Origin: Nitrososphaeria archaeon
GTDB taxonomy: Archaea; Thermoproteota; Nitrososphaeria; Nitrososphaerales; Nitrososphaeraceae
NCBI GenBank assembly: GCA_021324715.1
Contig: JAJPIN010000182.1
Location: 1-6,757 of the forward strand
DNA length: 6,757 bases
Direction of reading: 5' to 3'
Made by a program: the position numbers and the translations under genes. Positions 6,165 to 6,757 of this stretch are shown here, piece after piece (the first letter of the stretch is position 1; each line of letters opens with the position of its first letter). A model generated the notes under the pieces. It was not told the origin of the DNA. It saw only the letters and a list, made by a program, of their open reading frames with translations, and ran no database searches.

Positions 6165-6283
6165 TAATAATCCTTAACCTTGTGAAGCAAGAAGTGTCCG
6201 GTTATAAAGCCTTCCTCTTCTGCTAATGCAATAGCACGCCTTTCAATGCTGTTAACATTTTCGAACTTAAGGGTTAAATCCAA
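6164..6283 (-). CDS. Candidate short protein or gene remnant, 39 residues
   Basis: The minus strand carries 43 uninterrupted codons (stop at 6298-6296 upstream, TAA 6166-6164). The best start is TTG 6283, giving 39 residues with a central NSIERRAIALAEEEGF helix-like stretch and the end LLHKVKDY. About two-thirds of codons begin with a purine, and charged residues are evenly spread, which looks like real coding sequence rather than chance. There is no ATG start, no ribosome-binding site and no clear TATA box, so it may be the tail of a gene that lost its 5' part. Its stop codon overlaps the TATA box of the next gene on the same strand. The plus strand of this stretch partly overlaps the hydrolase remnant; both readings cannot be functional. 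Family unknown. Confidence 0.35.
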   Translation of the reverse strand: MDLTLKFENVNSIERRAIALAEEEGFITGHFLLHKVKDY

Positions 6284-6394
6284 TGCATGATGGTATTAAG
6301 GGATTACGGCTAGTTTCTATTGAGAAGGCTGGACATGGTTTCTACTATGAGGAGAGACAAGTTAAATTCTGAGCTTGTAAAATTTATAGATTGA
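6283..6394 (+). pseudogene. Frameshifted 3' remnant of an alpha/beta hydrolase gene
   Basis: From ATG 6283 the plus strand reads MHDGIKGLRLVSIEKAGHGF (with YYEERQV after it). The AGHGF block followed by an E-rich turn is the classic catalytic-His region of alpha/beta hydrolases (dienelactone hydrolase or prolyl-oligopeptidase type). The frame then stops at TGA 6370-6372. Skipping one A at 6364 gives NSELVKFID and a TGA at 6392-6394, the usual C-terminal helix of the same fold. In another frame, 6245-6274 reads NAVNIFELKG, which could be the preceding helix. The nucleophile and acid regions are absent. It is therefore a decayed C-terminal fragment. It is not a copy of the intact hydrolase in this window, whose His region (NVHGTDML) is different. 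Confidence 0.5.
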
Positions 6395-6467
6395 CTTTCT
6401 GGGGATTGATAAATTGTCAGGTCATTAGTAGAGCAGGAACATTCCTTCATACTTTGGATATTCTTTT

Positions 6468-6569
6468 ATGAACACTAATGTAATCATAATTACTTTGGAT
6501 CCGATTCTTGTAGAGTTAAATAGTGGAAAAATAATTACTGCCGATAAAGTTGTGTTACCAACTAAATAA
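6468..6569 (+). CDS. Candidate 33-residue protein or gene remnant
   Basis: ATG 6468 opens a 33-codon ORF whose product begins MNTNVIIITLDPILVELNSG and ends TADKVVLPTK, closed by TAA. Alternating hydrophobic residues suggest two beta-strands around a turn at NSGK. Most codons start with a purine, which argues for present or past coding. No Shine-Dalgarno site is seen and no convincing TATA box lies at leaderless distance. It could be a genuine microprotein or a fragment of a larger beta-rich protein. I do not recognise the family. Confidence 0.35.
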   Translation: MNTNVIIITLDPILVELNSGKIITADKVVLPTK

Positions 6570-6633
6570 CTCGAGTTGGGTTCAGGTGAACCGATTACGC
6601 TAGCAATCTAAGAGTGTAGAGCTATATTTCTAG

Positions 6634-6647
6634 TGAAATAGATTTCA
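6634..6647. repeat. Short perfect inverted repeat
   Basis: TGAAAT (6634-6639) and ATTTCA (6642-6647) are separated by AG. The site lies about 90-100 nt upstream of the probable gene start at 6736, too far for a classical promoter-overlapping operator. In DNA this AT-rich a 6-bp repeat can arise by chance. Confidence 0.25.
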
Positions 6648-6705
6648 ATCTAAATAAAAATAATGTTACTATATTAAGAAAATAAGCTATTTTTTGTGAT
6701 ATAAT

Positions 6706-6715
6706 TTTATTTAAA
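6706..6715 (+). promoter_or_regulatory. TATA box for a leaderless gene at the right edge
   Basis: TTTATTTAAA is centred about 26 nt upstream of the ATG at 6736. This is the canonical archaeal distance between TATA box and transcript start, so transcription would begin at or next to the start codon. Confidence 0.45.
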
Positions 6716-6735
6716 TGTGATGAACGATAATTAAA

Positions 6736-6757
6736 ATGAATAAAAAGACGGAGTATA
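6736..6757 (+). CDS. Start of a gene cut by the window edge
   Basis: ATG 6736 opens a frame reading MNKKTEY to the last base. Only seven codons are visible, so the product cannot be named. The well-spaced TATA box upstream and the basic start are the only support. The nearby ATG at 6720 stops after four codons and is not a competitor. Confidence 0.35.

Overview
The window is AT-rich and gene-sparse. It has features of an archaeal genome: TATA-box elements about 25-30 nt upstream of start codons, probable leaderless or very short-leader starts, few Shine-Dalgarno sites, and T-runs after genes. The mix of a P450, a membrane-anchored SMP-30-type propeller and an exported concanavalin A-like protein, in DNA of roughly one-third GC, suggests a soil ammonia-oxidising archaeon (Nitrososphaerales, perhaps Nitrosocosmicus-like). 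That assignment is inference; no taxonomic marker gene is present.

Layout. Positions 1-854 (+) hold the 3' end of a probable patatin-like phospholipase and, 2 nt later, a four-helix membrane protein; the two look like one transcription unit, ending in an imperfect hairpin (855-930). Positions 931-1487 are mostly non-coding, with one candidate 39-residue membrane microprotein (1100-1219). A complete cytochrome P450 (1488-2861, -) and a membrane-anchored SMP-30/gluconolactonase-like propeller (2904-3941, +) diverge from a 42-bp spacer with two TATA-like elements. The propeller converges on a membrane-anchored alpha/beta hydrolase (4028-4969, -), with a perfect 8-bp inverted repeat between them. 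Upstream of the hydrolase lies a concanavalin A-like exported protein (5108-5926, -).

The most notable observation is that the last gene is probably the larger part of a longer gene. Its frame has no usable start beyond the ATG at 5926, which cuts its membrane helix in half. Reading further upstream in the same frame gives 22 more sense codons that complete a classical Lys-rich signal anchor, then one TAA (5993-5995), then 45 more codons back to an ATG at 6130 that has a well-placed TATA box. The gene therefore appears interrupted by a single in-frame stop. The neighbouring hydrolase has a comparable problem: its frame opens only with a TTG, while an ATG 10 nt upstream is put out of frame by a run of seven A.

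Positions 6131-6757 have no long ORF but are not empty. They contain a frameshifted 3' remnant of a different alpha/beta hydrolase (6283-6394, +), two short ORFs with coding-like base periodicity (6164-6283, - and 6468-6569, +), and a TATA box placed for a leaderless gene starting at 6736 and running off the window. The region looks like a decaying accessory segment next to a P450/hydrolase/propeller cluster. No redox partner for the P450, no RNA gene, CRISPR array or insertion sequence was seen.
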